Assembly: GCF_003628535.1 (NCBI RefSeq)
Contig: NZ_RBCI01000003.1
Coordinates: forward strand, 496,001 to 560,000
Reading direction: 5' to 3'
From: Flavisolibacter nicotianae
GTDB taxonomy: Bacteria > Bacteroidota > Bacteroidia > Chitinophagales > Chitinophagaceae
Length of the DNA stretch: 64,000 nt
Shown here piece by piece: positions 63,680 through 64,000 of this stretch. A program made the translations under genes and the position numbers. Each line of letters starts with the position of its first letter. The stretch's first letter is position 1. The notes beneath the pieces were generated by a model. The model was not told the origin of the DNA, did not search any database, and saw nothing but the letters and a program-made list of their open reading frames with translations.

Positions 63680-64000
63680 GGGACAATGATTGAGTACCGT
63701 ACAAAACGTTTAACGCAGCGACCAATGGAATGAAGGTAAAGGTTTTGCAAAATGTATTTTTCCGGTCAAATGGCACACGCCATAACAGCCGGAAAGCTCA
63801 ATATCTACAATAGAATATCCTTCTCCTGTCTCGGCACAGGATCATCATTCCCGCATAAAAGCCGCTGGTAAAAGTCAACGGCTGGATGCTTGTTTCAACA
63901 AAAGATCTTTCGGGATAGGATACGTCTCTTCCGCCTGGTTCTCCCAGCGGGATAGGGCTGGGTTTATTCATGCGTTGCCAGAACCGGCACATCTGCTTCG
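63680..64000. other. Window end without a supported gene
   Basis: About 320 bp. On the minus strand a frame of about 64 codons (63798-63992) starts with MCRFWQRMNKPSPIPL but matches nothing I know and could be either a short gene or non-coding. Confidence 0.4.

Overview
The window looks like chromosomal DNA from a member of the phylum Bacteroidota, most likely the family Chitinophagaceae (inference from protein character; no database search was run). Three things support this. Promoters match the Bacteroidota form TTG/TTTG-N17-20-TAnnTTTG. Start codons mostly lack Shine-Dalgarno sequences. Gene content is typical: DUF5916, DUF1684, PafA-type phosphatase, BNR-repeat exported protein, bifunctional HisB. 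There are no rRNA or tRNA genes, insertion sequences, phage genes or CRISPR arrays. It is mostly core metabolism with exported accessory proteins between.

Layout. 1-8.7 kb: anaplerotic PEP carboxylase (cut by the left edge), divergent from glutamate synthase gltB-gltD. 8.9-13.8 kb: threonine operon thrA-thrB-thrC (minus), with a Thr/Ile-rich leader peptide and hairpin upstream. 13.9-17.3 kb: LytTR response regulator, small membrane protein and hybrid histidine kinase. 17.4-25.3 kb: small secreted repeat protein, proB-proA, NIPSNAP-like protein, GH16 lipoprotein, zinc metalloprotease lipoprotein, 4-TM protein, YfcE-type phosphodiesterase, FKBP isomerase. 25.5-28.2 kb: homogentisate dioxygenase, a lipoprotein and a conserved unknown. 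28.2-32.4 kb: infA-rpmJ-rpsM-rpsK-rpsD-rpoA-rplQ, with unusually long repeat-filled junctions. 32.5-44.6 kb: carA, acetyltransferase, aroQ, FUSC membrane protein, CoA-transferase, BNR protein, MORN-like protein, dehydrogenase/epimerase, esterase. 44.7-51.2 kb: a histidine operon with a complete attenuator (leader peptide MNKTVHTHHHALPAR), hisG-hisD-hisC, then a PQQ-type sugar dehydrogenase and cytochrome c pair inside the operon, then hisB. 51.3-64 kb: amidohydrolase, DUF5916 outer-membrane protein, 52-aa basic protein, OB-fold protein, alpha-oxoamine synthase, NTF2-like protein, PafA-type phosphatase, RmlD-like reductase, DUF1684 protein, arginase, small membrane protein.

How the genes work together. 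Much of the window is amino-acid metabolism: Glu supply (gltBD), Thr, Pro and His synthesis, carA for Arg/pyrimidines, aroQ for aromatics, and breakdown of Tyr/Phe (hmgA) and Arg (arginase). PEP carboxylase feeds oxaloacetate to the Asp family. Two of these operons appear to be controlled by translation-coupled leader peptides.

Most unusual features. (1) Two amino-acid leader peptides, one with a non-ATG start and a hairpin without a U-tract. (2) Intergenic elements built from short repeated words. One class forms long hairpins after genes, including most junctions of the ribosomal alpha operon. The other is G-poor, not self-complementary, and ends a few bases before start codons. (3) A redox enzyme pair inside the his operon. 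(4) GC-rich hairpin repeats that run into the coding ends of hisD and hisC.
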